From an uncultured Collinsella sp. (GTDB lineage Bacteria > Actinomycetota > Coriobacteriia > Coriobacteriales > Coriobacteriaceae): a stretch of DNA of 17,781 nucleotides. Where the stretch lies: positions 1 to 17,781 of the forward strand of contig URWC01000021.1 of the NCBI GenBank assembly GCA_900551555.1. Reading direction: 5' to 3'. The translations under genes and the position numbers were made by a program. Below the pieces are notes generated by a model that was given only the letters and a program-made list of their open reading frames with translations, was not told the origin of the DNA and searched no databases. Below are positions 5,874 to 13,119 of the stretch, piece after piece. The stretch's first letter is position 1, and each line of letters opens with the position of its first letter.

Positions 5874-6771
5874 TGTAAAGAAACGTGGCGGATTGGGACG
5901 TGGACTCAATGCTTTGGTCTCAGAGGCCGAGTATGAGACCGGTGGTTCGGCTGCAGCGGGTTCAAATGCATCATCTGAAACAAAACTACCTATTGAGGAT
6001 ATTGTTCCCAACCCTAACCAGCCGCGAATTCACTTTAACGAAACTGAACTTCGCGAGTTGAGCGAGTCAATCCAAGAACATGGCGTTTTGCAGCCACTTT
6101 TGGTTCGCAAACATGGAAACGGCTATGAGATCATCGCTGGTGAGCGTCGTTACCAGGCGTCAAAGCTTGCTGGTCTTGAGGAACTGCCTGTCATCATTAA
6201 AGAAGTTAATGATGAAGAGATGTTGGCTCTCGCTCTTATCGAAAATCTTCAGCGTTCTGACCTGAATCCTGTCGAAGAGGCTAAGGGCTATCGACAGCTC
6301 ATCGATGCCAGCGGTATGACGCAGGAGGCATTGTCGAAGGCAGTAAGCAAGTCACGCTCTGCAATTACAAACTCGCTGCGTCTTCTCGATCTTCCTGAAG
6401 TTGTTCAACAGATGATTTTTGAGGGCAAACTTACTGCTGGTCATGCACGTGCGATTCTTGCAGTTCCCTATGAGGACGCGCGTATTCGACTTGCAGAGAA
6501 AGTTGTTACAGAGGGCCTTTCCGTAAGAGCGACAGAAAATCTTGCTCCGTTGTTTTCTGCCGGAGAGACACCTAAGACGCCGAGGCCTGCAACGCCTCAG
6601 TCTTTTAAAAAGGCTGCCCGCGTGCTTCGTCAGGTTTTTAATACCAACGTGCGTGTGAAGAGCTCGCGTGGAAAGAATAAGATTGAGATTGAGTTTAAAG
6701 ACGAGGAAGAGCTCTCTCGTATTCTTGGCGAAATGATTCAGTTTGATCAAGGAGGCCAAGATGAGGAATAA
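5866..6771 (+). CDS. parB: Chromosome-partitioning protein ParB (Spo0J)
   Basis: ParB is a CTP-binding clamp that loads at parS, spreads along DNA, recruits SMC and stimulates ParA. The 301-residue product has, in order: a basic N-terminal ParA-activating peptide (KKRGGLGRGLNALVSE, 5-20); the CTP-binding domain from about 41 with GERRYQA at 92-98 and ENLQRSDLNPVEEA at 126-139; a helix-turn-helix region at about 150-200 that reads parS; a Pro/Thr linker around 235-246; and a C-terminal dimerisation part. The GTG start lies inside the end of parA, so translation is coupled. Its end overlaps the next small gene. The perfect parS sites upstream are its expected targets. Confidence 0.97.
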   Translation: MPSVKKRGGLGRGLNALVSEAEYETGGSAAAGSNASSETKLPIEDIVPNPNQPRIHFNETELRELSESIQEHGVLQPLLVRKHGNGYEIIAGERRYQASKLAGLEELPVIIKEVNDEEMLALALIENLQRSDLNPVEEAKGYRQLIDASGMTQEALSKAVSKSRSAITNSLRLLDLPEVVQQMIFEGKLTAGHARAILAVPYEDARIRLAEKVVTEGLSVRATENLAPLFSAGETPKTPRPATPQSFKKAARVLRQVFNTNVRVKSSRGKNKIEIEFKDEEELSRILGEMIQFDQGGQDEE

Positions 6772-7015
6772 GATTTTAACAGCGATTGCATTGGTGACGA
6801 CTGTCGCGGCTGGTGCCTTTGCTGGCTATAGGATCGCGACAGACGATGAACTTCGAGGTCGTTTGCTTCGTAGCGCGCAAGATATCGTCGATACTTCCAA
6901 AAAGAAAATGGATGTTATGACAGAAGATGTTGCCATGCGTACTGCTCAGGTAACGAAGAATCCCAAGATTAATCAAGGTTGGGTCAGCAACCAATGGGAA
7001 AATGTAGGCTATTAG
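6761..7015 (+). CDS. Small membrane protein coupled to parB (YtxH-like layout)
   Basis: I do not recognise a named family. The 84-residue product has a single transmembrane helix at about 5-23 (ILTAIALVTTVAAGAFAGY) and a charged helical tail (26-68) with lysine-rich SKKKM, ending NQWENVGY. This one-span anchor plus amphipathic tail resembles YtxH-type proteins, a loose comparison only. The start ATG 6761 has GGAGG 5 nt upstream and lies within the last codons of parB (11-bp overlap), so it is probably made with ParB. The longer in-frame opening at 6743 starts inside parB and lacks a site. The stop codon TAG is part of the second palindrome copy, and a terminator follows. A link to segregation or membrane tethering is inferred from position alone. 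Confidence 0.85.
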   Translation: MRNKILTAIALVTTVAAGAFAGYRIATDDELRGRLLRSAQDIVDTSKKKMDVMTEDVAMRTAQVTKNPKINQGWVSNQWENVGY

Positions 7016-7023
7016 GTACCTAA
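7012..7023. repeat. Perfect 12-bp palindrome, copy 2
   Basis: TTAGGTACCTAA again, followed by C as in copy 1 at 3508-3519. It includes the stop codon of the small membrane protein gene. The two copies bracket the jag-rsmG-parA-parB block. Confidence 0.7.
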
Positions 7024-7043
7024 CAATTACTCAGCATATTTTG

Positions 7044-7085
7044 AGGGGTCCTTGTCTGATTCATGAGACAAGGACCCCTTATTTT
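7044..7085 (+). terminator. Intrinsic terminator of the parAB transcript
   Basis: AGGGGTCCTTGTCT (7044-7057) pairs perfectly with 7066-7079 to give a 14-bp stem with an 8-nt loop, followed by TTATTTT. It lies 28 bp after the small membrane protein gene and faces rightward. Confidence 0.9.
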
Positions 7086-7130
7086 GGCCGTAAAAATGGG
7101 ACAGGTAGCAGCTGATTCAAAATTAAGGTC

Positions 7131-7176
7131 AATAAATGAAACGACCCCGGTTGCATATTCTGTAACCGGGGTCGTT
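7131..7176 (-). terminator. Intrinsic terminator of rlmN (leftward)
   Basis: A 13-bp perfect stem (7140-7152 with 7164-7176, AACGACCCCGGTT arm) closes an 11-nt loop. Read on the minus strand it is followed by the T-rich TCATTTATT. On the plus strand no T-run follows, so it serves rlmN. Together with the preceding hairpin it separates two converging transcripts. Confidence 0.85.
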
Positions 7177-7179
7177 CGA

Positions 7180-7195
7180 TGTTTCACATGAAACG
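7180..7195. promoter_or_regulatory. Degenerate parS-like site
   Basis: TGTTTCACATGAAACG matches the parS consensus at 14 of 16 positions. The differences are a central G-to-A change, which breaks the CACGTG core, and a final A-to-G. It lies between the rlmN stop and its terminator, 2.1 kb from the perfect sites. It may be a weak ParB site or a decayed copy. Confidence 0.5.
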
Positions 7196-7213
7196 TTTTG
7201 GGATGCGACTCCC

Positions 7214-8266
7214 CTATGCGTTCTTCTGAACTTTGAAGCGCTGCTTCAGCTGTCCGCAAGCGGCGTCAATATCGTTACCACGGGAGTTACGAATCGTGGT
7301 CTCGATGCCACGGGACTCAAGACGACGCTGAAGATCCTCAACCTTATGAATCGGCGACGGCTTGAGCGGGCTACCCTCGATGTCGTTAAGCTGAATGAGG
7401 TTAACGTGGCACAGCGTTCCCTCGCAGAAGTCGCAGAGCGCCTGCATCTCGGGATTCGTATCGTTGACGCCTTCGATCATGGCATACTCATAGGTCGGGC
7501 GGCGGCCAGTCTTCTCGGTGTAGAGCTGAAGCGCTTCGTGAAGGCGAAGCAGCGTGTACTTCTTAACACCGGGCATGAGCTTATTGCGCGTCGACTGGAT
7601 GGCGGAATGCAGTGAAACAGCAAGCGTGAACTGCTCGGGGATGTCGGCAAATTTGCGAATACCGGGAATAACGCCGCTGGTAGAGACGGTGAGGTGACGA
7701 GCGCCGATACCGATGCCATCGGGGTCGTTGAGGATTCGCAGCGCCTTGAGAACCTCGTCGTAGTTGGCAAACGGCTCGCCCTGGCCCATGAAGACAACGC
7801 TCGTGGCGCGCTCGCCAAAGTCGTTGGATACATGAAGTACCTGGTCGACGATCTCTTGAGCGGTCAGAGAGCGCTTGAGGCCGTTGAGACCGGTAGCGCA
7901 AAAAGCACAGCCCATGCCACAGCCTGCCTGTGTGGAAACGCAGACGGAAAGCTTGTTACGACGGGGCATGCCGACAGTCTCGACGGAAACGCCGTCGTGG
8001 TACTCGAGCAGATACTTGCGAGAGCCATCTTTGGAAACCTGCTTGGTGAGTTCAGTCGGCGTGTCAAAGGCAAAAGCCTCTTTAAGCTGCTCGCGGAAAG
8101 CCTTGGGAAGGTTGGTCATATCGTCAAACGAACAAACGTTCTTCTCAAAGACCCATTCAATGAGCTGCTTCGCGCGGAAGGCGGGCTGGCCAAGTTCGGC
8201 CACGAGCTCGCGAATATCGTTTTGGCTCAAGTCGCGAATGTCCTGAGATTTAGTCCTGGGATTCAT
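7214..8266 (-). CDS. rlmN: Dual-specificity RNA methyltransferase RlmN
   Basis: RlmN is a radical-SAM enzyme that makes 2-methyladenosine at A2503 of 23S rRNA and at A37 of some tRNAs. The 350-residue product has normal length. The [4Fe-4S] motif CGMGCAFC gives C116, C120 and C123. The two mechanistic cysteines are both present: C109 in SVCVSTQ and C337 in DIDAACGQL. FMGQGEPFANYDEV is another family signature. It lacks the resistance-associated features that would suggest Cfr and fits a housekeeping RlmN. The ATG at 8266 has AAAGG upstream. It is transcribed leftward, diverges from ddl and ends ahead of the terminator at 7131-7176. Confidence 0.97.
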   Translation of the reverse strand: MNPRTKSQDIRDLSQNDIRELVAELGQPAFRAKQLIEWVFEKNVCSFDDMTNLPKAFREQLKEAFAFDTPTELTKQVSKDGSRKYLLEYHDGVSVETVGMPRRNKLSVCVSTQAGCGMGCAFCATGLNGLKRSLTAQEIVDQVLHVSNDFGERATSVVFMGQGEPFANYDEVLKALRILNDPDGIGIGARHLTVSTSGVIPGIRKFADIPEQFTLAVSLHSAIQSTRNKLMPGVKKYTLLRLHEALQLYTEKTGRRPTYEYAMIEGVNDTNPEMQALCDFCEGTLCHVNLIQLNDIEGSPLKPSPIHKVEDLQRRLESRGIETTIRNSRGNDIDAACGQLKQRFKVQKNA

Positions 8267-8281
8267 GGAAGCCTTTCGATT

Positions 8282-8311
8282 TTGGGGAAACGTAGAGGGT
8301 ATCGCTACAAT
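8282..8311 (+). promoter_or_regulatory. Likely ddl promoter in the rlmN-ddl divergent region
   Basis: A good -10 hexamer TACAAT (8306-8311) lies 18 bp after a weak -35 (TTGGGG, 8282-8287), about 25 bp before the GAGGAGG ribosome site of ddl. For rlmN, a minus-strand TATAAT at 8330-8335 is a candidate -10 with no clear -35. Confidence 0.5.
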
Positions 8312-8351
8312 ATGGTATCAGCTGCAGAAATTATAGAGGAGGAGTCTGCCC

Positions 8352-9317
8352 ATGCCGGGTAAAAGCCTAGAGAACATGCACGTAGCGGTCTTGGCGGGCG
8401 GTCATTCCGCTGAGCGCGAGATCTCGCTCAATTCGGGAAAGAACGTTGTAGTGGCACTGAAGGAAGCCGGCTACACCTCGGTGGAGCTGCTCGATACGGC
8501 CGCTGATGACTTTATGGTAACCATGGCAACCGGCGGCTTTGACGTGGCGTTTATCGCCATGCACGGTGCCGGCGGCGAGGATGGCGCCATGCAGGGCGCC
8601 ATGGAGACCCTGGGTATCCCCTACACGGCCTCGGGCGTGCTTGCTAGCGCCTGCGGTGCCGACAAAGAGGTCTCTAAGCTCCTGTACGCCAAGGCGGGCA
8701 TTCCCGTTGCCCCCGGCCTTGCGCTCGAGGTGGGCGATGAAGTCGATATCGATCATATCGTCGAGGTTTGTGGCGAGCGCTGCTTTGTGAAGCCGGCCGT
8801 CAACGGTTCCAGCTATGGCATTTCCCTGGTCCATGAGCCCTCCGAGCTGCCCGCGGCAATTGCCAAGGCGTTTGAGTACGGCGACAAAGTGCTGGTCGAG
8901 AAGTGCATCGAGGGTACCGAGATCACCGTCGGCGTGTACGGCGAGGACGACGTGCGCGCCCTGCCGATTGTCGAGATTCGCAAGCCCGAGGACTGTGAGT
9001 TCTACGATCTGGACGTGAAGTATGTCGACCCTACGGACATCCATCGTATTCCGGCGCAGATTTCACCCGAGAATTACACTCGCGCTCAGGAGCTTGCCTG
9101 CGCTGCTCACAAGGCCCTCGGTTGCCTGGGTATCTCGCGCAGTGACTTTATTGTGAGTGAGGACGGCCCCGTCATCCTCGAGACCAATACCATTCCCGGC
9201 ATGACCGATACGTCGCTGTATCCGGATGAGATCCGCCACACCGACGACATGACGTTCCCGCAGGTCTGTGACAGCCTGATCCGTATGGGCCTTCGTCGAG
9301 CGGGCATTGCATGCTAA
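8352..9317 (+). CDS. ddl: D-alanine--D-alanine ligase
   Basis: Ddl joins two D-alanines with ATP to give the dipeptide end of peptidoglycan precursors, the target of vancomycin. The 321-residue product shows the ATP-grasp signatures: VLAGGHSAEREISL (13-26, E22 binding the first D-Ala), KPAVNGSSYGIS (147-158), the omega-loop VKY with Y224, and ILETNTIPGMTDTSLYP (275-291). The Lys-Tyr in the omega loop is the D-Ala-D-Ala type; D-lactate ligases (VanA/VanB type) differ there, so this should be the normal vancomycin-sensitive enzyme. The ATG at 8352 follows GAGGAGGAG. The last 7 bases overlap the exonuclease-helicase gene. Confidence 0.96.
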   Translation: MPGKSLENMHVAVLAGGHSAEREISLNSGKNVVVALKEAGYTSVELLDTAADDFMVTMATGGFDVAFIAMHGAGGEDGAMQGAMETLGIPYTASGVLASACGADKEVSKLLYAKAGIPVAPGLALEVGDEVDIDHIVEVCGERCFVKPAVNGSSYGISLVHEPSELPAAIAKAFEYGDKVLVEKCIEGTEITVGVYGEDDVRALPIVEIRKPEDCEFYDLDVKYVDPTDIHRIPAQISPENYTRAQELACAAHKALGCLGISRSDFIVSEDGPVILETNTIPGMTDTSLYPDEIRHTDDMTFPQVCDSLIRMGLRRAGIAC

Positions 9318-12205
9318 TCGAGGACGCGGTTTCGTCAGGAACGCCGCAGTTTGTCATCGACTCCTATGCCACGCTTGCCGAACGCGCCAAAACGCAGTCC
9401 TTCGGCCTTATCGAGGAAGATGTGATCGTCCTCGATACCGAGACCACAGGTCTTTCGGTGCAGGACAACGAGCTGATCGAGATCTCGGCGGCCCGTCTTT
9501 CGGGCCGCGAGATCGTCGACCGCTTCGATACCTTCGTGCATCCCAAGCAGCTGATTCCCGCCGAGATTACCGAGCTCACGAGCATTACAAATGCCGATGT
9601 GGCAGATGCCCCGTCGGCCGTTGAGGCCGTCGCCGCTCTCGCCGATTTTGTCGGTGGTTGCCCGGTGATCGCACATAACGCCACGTTCGACCGCTCGTTT
9701 ATCGAGTCGGTCAAAGGCGGCGTCAACGTGAGCGATATTTGGATCGATTCGCTGGCGCTGTCGCGCATCGCGCTTCCACGCCTGGCCTCGCACAAACTGT
9801 CTTTTATGGCCGATCTGTTTGGCTGTGACTCGGTATCACACCGTGCCAATGCCGACGTCGACGCCCTGTGTGGCGTATGGCGCGTGTTGCTCGTGGCGCT
9901 CACCGACTTGCCCCAGGGCCTCATGGCGCGCCTAGCCGACATGCATCCTGATGTGCCTTGGTCCTATCGTCCTATCTTCTCATTCTTGGCGGGGCAGAAC
10001 CCTGGTTCTATCTTCTCTCTCAGCGCCGCTCGTGCTGACGTTCTCAAGGCCGATCGTGCCGACGATCGGGTGGACGCCGACGAACTGCCGGTACTCAAGA
10101 TGCCGAGTCGTGAGGAGATTGAGGCGGACTATGCGCCAGGTGGCCTGGTCAATCGCATGTATCCCACTTACGAGCCGCGTGATGAGCAGATCGCGATGGC
10201 GCTCGAGGTCCGCGATGCGCTGGTCACGGGCACTCATCGTGTAATTGAGGCGGGCACGGGCGTCGGCAAATCGATGGCCTATCTGGTGCCTTTTGCCGAG
10301 GCAGCGCGCCGTAACAACATCACGGTTGGTATTGCGACCAAATCGAACAATCTTGCCGACCAGCTCATGTACCATGAGCTGCCAAAACTTGCCGAGCAAC
10401 TGGACGGTGGTCTGTCATTTTGCGCTCTCAAGGGTTATGACCACTATCCGTGCCTGCGCAAGCTTGAGCGCATGAGCCGCAGCCAGGTCGAGATTACCAC
10501 CAAGCGCGATCCGGCGGACACGCTCACGGCGGTCGCGGTCATTATGGCGTACGTCTGCCAATCAGCCGATGGCGACCTCGACTCGCTCGGCATTCGGTGG
10601 CGCAGCGTCAACCGCCCCGACTTTACGACGGCCTCGCGCGAGTGTGCTCGTCGCCTCTGCCCGTTTTTCCCTGATAAATGTTTGGTCCACGGCGCTCGCC
10701 GTCGTGCGGCGCATGCCGATGTGGTGGTCACCAACCATTCCCTGCTGTTCCGCAATGTCGCGGCCGAGGGCAGGATTTTACCTCCGATTCGTCATTGGGT
10801 AATCGACGAGGCCCATTCCATCGAGCGCGAGGCGCGCCGTCAGTGGGCGCGCGTGGTGTCGGCGGACGAATCACGCGTTCTGTTTGAGCGCCTGGGTGGC
10901 TCGAGCACCGGCGCGCTAAGCCAGGTTTCCCGTGATTTGGCAACCTCCGAGGGCTCTACGCTCTACCTGGGCCTTACTGCCAAGGCGACGTCGACGGTTG
11001 CGCGCGCGAGCATGGCAATCGCCGACGTGTTCGATGGCGTTCGCGAGCTCGGCCGCCGTGCCCGTGGGGGTTATGACAATGCCAATCTATGGATTGGCCC
11101 CGAGCTGCGCGAATCTGACGACTGGCATGATTTCTTACCGTCGGCCTACGCTGCCATCGACGTATTGGAACAAGCTGACAAGAGCGTCGACGCGCTGGTG
11201 CAAGCCGTCGCCGCCGACAAGCCCGAGGTTGTTGTCGACCTGGGCGATATTTCGCGCCGCCTGCACGAGCTGGCCGAGAACCTCAAACTCATCATTGACG
11301 GCACCGATGAACACTACGTGTATTCGCTGCAGGTCAATCGCAGGCTGCGTGCCGGCGGAGAGTCAATGACCGCAGAGCGCATCGACATTGGCGAGGCCTT
11401 GGCAACCGAGTGGCTGCCCGAGGTTCACACGGCTATCTTTGCCTCGGCGACCATAACGGTGTCCAAAAGCTTTGAACACTTTAACCACGCGGTCGGTCTC
11501 GATCGCATCGGTGCTTCAACATCCTCATCGTTGCACTTGGACTCGAGCTACGACTTCGATTCGAACATGGCTGTAGTCGTTGCGGGCGATATTCCCGATC
11601 CGCGCGATCGTGAGAGCTATCTTACGGCGCTCGAGCGCGTGCTGGTCGACGCCCATCTTGCCATGGGCGGATCGGTGCTCACACTGTTCACCAATCGGCG
11701 CGACATGGAAGACCTGTACGCCCGCGTTGAGCCCAAGATGGCCCGTGCGGGTCTGGAGCTCAACTGCCAGCAGCGCAACTCATCTCCTCGTCGCCTGCGC
11801 GACCGGTTTATCAACGAGCCGACCTCGTCGCTTTTTGCGCTTAAGGCCTTCTGGGAGGGATTCGACGCCAGCGGCGAGACACTGCGCTGCGTCATCATTC
11901 CCAAGCTGCCGTTCTCGAGCCCCACGGACCCGCTCTCGTGCGAGCGCAACCTGCGCGAAGACCGCGCTTGGGCGCGCTATTCGCTGCCCGAGGCGGTGCT
12001 CGAGGTCAAGCAGGCGGCTGGCCGCCTTATCCGCTCGTCGACCGATTGCGGCGTGCTGATTCTGGCCGACCCGCGCCTGGTGACGAAGGGCTACGGAAAG
12101 AAGTTCTTAACGTCGCTGCCCACGAGCTCCTACCAGCGCATCGAATCGGCGCAGATCGGGCACTATCTGCAACTGTGGCGTGCACGCCACGAGCGGCGGC
12201 GCTAA
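9311..12205 (+). CDS. dinG: DinG-type helicase with N-terminal DEDDh exonuclease domain
   Basis: Superfamily 2 XPD/DinG-like 5'-3' helicases unwind forks, D-loops and RNA-DNA hybrids. This 964-residue protein begins with a DnaQ-like 3'-5' exonuclease (about 37-200): LDTETTGL gives D42 and E44, AHNATFD gives D127, and HRANAD gives H177 and D182, a complete DEDDh set. The helicase follows: EAGTGVGKS Walker A (313-321), four cysteines C381, C445, C450 and C457 spaced like the Fe-S cluster of XPD/DinG, the DEAH box (499-502), the SAT motif (711-713), FWEGFD (847-852) and QAAGRLIRS (901-909). The exonuclease-helicase fusion resembles the Firmicutes DinG, but the Fe-S cysteines resemble E. coli DinG. 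The ATG at 9311 lies within the end of ddl. The stop overlaps that of the converging WYL gene. Confidence 0.93.
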   Translation: MLIEDAVSSGTPQFVIDSYATLAERAKTQSFGLIEEDVIVLDTETTGLSVQDNELIEISAARLSGREIVDRFDTFVHPKQLIPAEITELTSITNADVADAPSAVEAVAALADFVGGCPVIAHNATFDRSFIESVKGGVNVSDIWIDSLALSRIALPRLASHKLSFMADLFGCDSVSHRANADVDALCGVWRVLLVALTDLPQGLMARLADMHPDVPWSYRPIFSFLAGQNPGSIFSLSAARADVLKADRADDRVDADELPVLKMPSREEIEADYAPGGLVNRMYPTYEPRDEQIAMALEVRDALVTGTHRVIEAGTGVGKSMAYLVPFAEAARRNNITVGIATKSNNLADQLMYHELPKLAEQLDGGLSFCALKGYDHYPCLRKLERMSRSQVEITTKRDPADTLTAVAVIMAYVCQSADGDLDSLGIRWRSVNRPDFTTASRECARRLCPFFPDKCLVHGARRRAAHADVVVTNHSLLFRNVAAEGRILPPIRHWVIDEAHSIEREARRQWARVVSADESRVLFERLGGSSTGALSQVSRDLATSEGSTLYLGLTAKATSTVARASMAIADVFDGVRELGRRARGGYDNANLWIGPELRESDDWHDFLPSAYAAIDVLEQADKSVDALVQAVAADKPEVVVDLGDISRRLHELAENLKLIIDGTDEHYVYSLQVNRRLRAGGESMTAERIDIGEALATEWLPEVHTAIFASATITVSKSFEHFNHAVGLDRIGASTSSSLHLDSSYDFDSNMAVVVAGDIPDPRDRESYLTALERVLVDAHLAMGGSVLTLFTNRRDMEDLYARVEPKMARAGLELNCQQRNSSPRRLRDRFINEPTSSLFALKAFWEGFDASGETLRCVIIPKLPFSSPTDPLSCERNLREDRAWARYSLPEAVLEVKQAAGRLIRSSTDCGVLILADPRLVTKGYGKKFLTSLPTSSYQRIESAQIGHYLQLWRARHERRR

Positions 12206-13119
12206 AGCGGACAAACGAGGGTTTTTGCCATATCGCACAGACGCTTTGACAGGGCGGGGTCATCCAAGATGCGGATGGCTCCGCCCGCTGCGATTACCTG
12301 GCTCAGTAGCCAACGCTCGGAGCCGTAATGCACGGTTACCATTGCCATGTCTGCCCCGCTGCGCTCGATTAGGGTGATGCCGGCCCAGTCCAGATGTTCC
12401 GCCATATCGAATGGCATCAAGAGCTTTGCGCTACGCTGCGTCCGGGCAAGGGAATCGTGGAGGGATGCGACGTCCGGTGCGTGAGACACGACGGAGTCTT
12501 CCGTCAAGGTGAGTCCCTCGATTTTATCCATGCGATAGGTGCGCTGCTCATCGACTGCGATGTCCCAGGCAATCAAGTATGTTTGGTCGCCGTTTGCCGT
12601 AATGCGCAAGGGGTCGACCAGACGCTCGCGTGGCCGTGCATCGTCCATCGAGCGATACGAGATGCGGCAGCGAACGCCGTCCTGAATGGCGCAGCTCAGC
12701 TGCTGCCAGTGCGACCCGTGGTTGACGGTGTCAAAGACGCGCTGGTTATAGCCGAGCTCTTCGGGTAGAAGAGCATGCCGAATCCGGGCTGCCGTCTGTG
12801 GCTCAATCCCCAACGATTCAAGTTCGTGGTTGAGCACAGCGCCCTCGGCGGCACTCAGGCGCAACGGTAGAACACGCCCGGCGTCGCCGGTGAGGACCAC
12901 ACGCTCGCCGCGGCATTCGCAGATGATGCGCGCGCCCGATTCTCGGTCCGCGAGCGTCGAGACGATCTCGAGAATCTCGTCGAGCGACACCCCTGTGATG
13001 TCAAAGCGGCTGCAAATCTCGGCTCGTGTCATGCCGCTCTCGCCGGCGGCGTAGAGGGCCTCCATGATGTCGATGGCGCGCGAGAGTCTCTGCTCGCTGG
13101 TGAGTTTACGCACGGGCAT
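12202..13119 (-). CDS. WYL-domain transcriptional regulator, PafC-like
   Basis: The 305-residue product has an N-terminal winged-helix region (about 8-80, SEQRLSRAIDIMEALYAAG then TRAEICSRFDI) and a WYL domain at about 138-205. That domain contains VRCRISYRSMDDARPRERLVDPLRI, TYLIAWDI in place of WYL, and RTYRMDKIEGL with the conserved arginines expected to bind a nucleic-acid ligand. A C-terminal extension (WCX-like) follows. I prefer ATG 13119, with AAAGGA upstream; an in-frame TTG at 13140 lengthens it by 7 residues. It overlaps the other WYL gene, and the tandem pair resembles PafB-PafC, which form a heterodimer controlling the RecA-independent DNA-damage response in actinobacteria. Regulation by DNA damage is inference. 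Its stop shares bases with the dinG stop. Confidence 0.85.
   Translation of the reverse strand: MPVRKLTSEQRLSRAIDIMEALYAAGESGMTRAEICSRFDITGVSLDEILEIVSTLADRESGARIICECRGERVVLTGDAGRVLPLRLSAAEGAVLNHELESLGIEPQTAARIRHALLPEELGYNQRVFDTVNHGSHWQQLSCAIQDGVRCRISYRSMDDARPRERLVDPLRITANGDQTYLIAWDIAVDEQRTYRMDKIEGLTLTEDSVVSHAPDVASLHDSLARTQRSAKLLMPFDMAEHLDWAGITLIERSGADMAMVTVHYGSERWLLSQVIAAGGAIRILDDPALSKRLCDMAKTLVCPL

Noticed and set aside
3508..7023. Mobile element bounded by the 12-bp palindromes
   Set aside because: The enclosed genes are the conserved origin set with no transposase, integrase or terminal inverted repeats, so only the palindrome pair itself is reported.
9649..9657. TGTCGGTGG, similar to the PafBC-type promoter element
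   Set aside because: It lies deep in the dinG coding region and no TANNNT follows at the expected distance.
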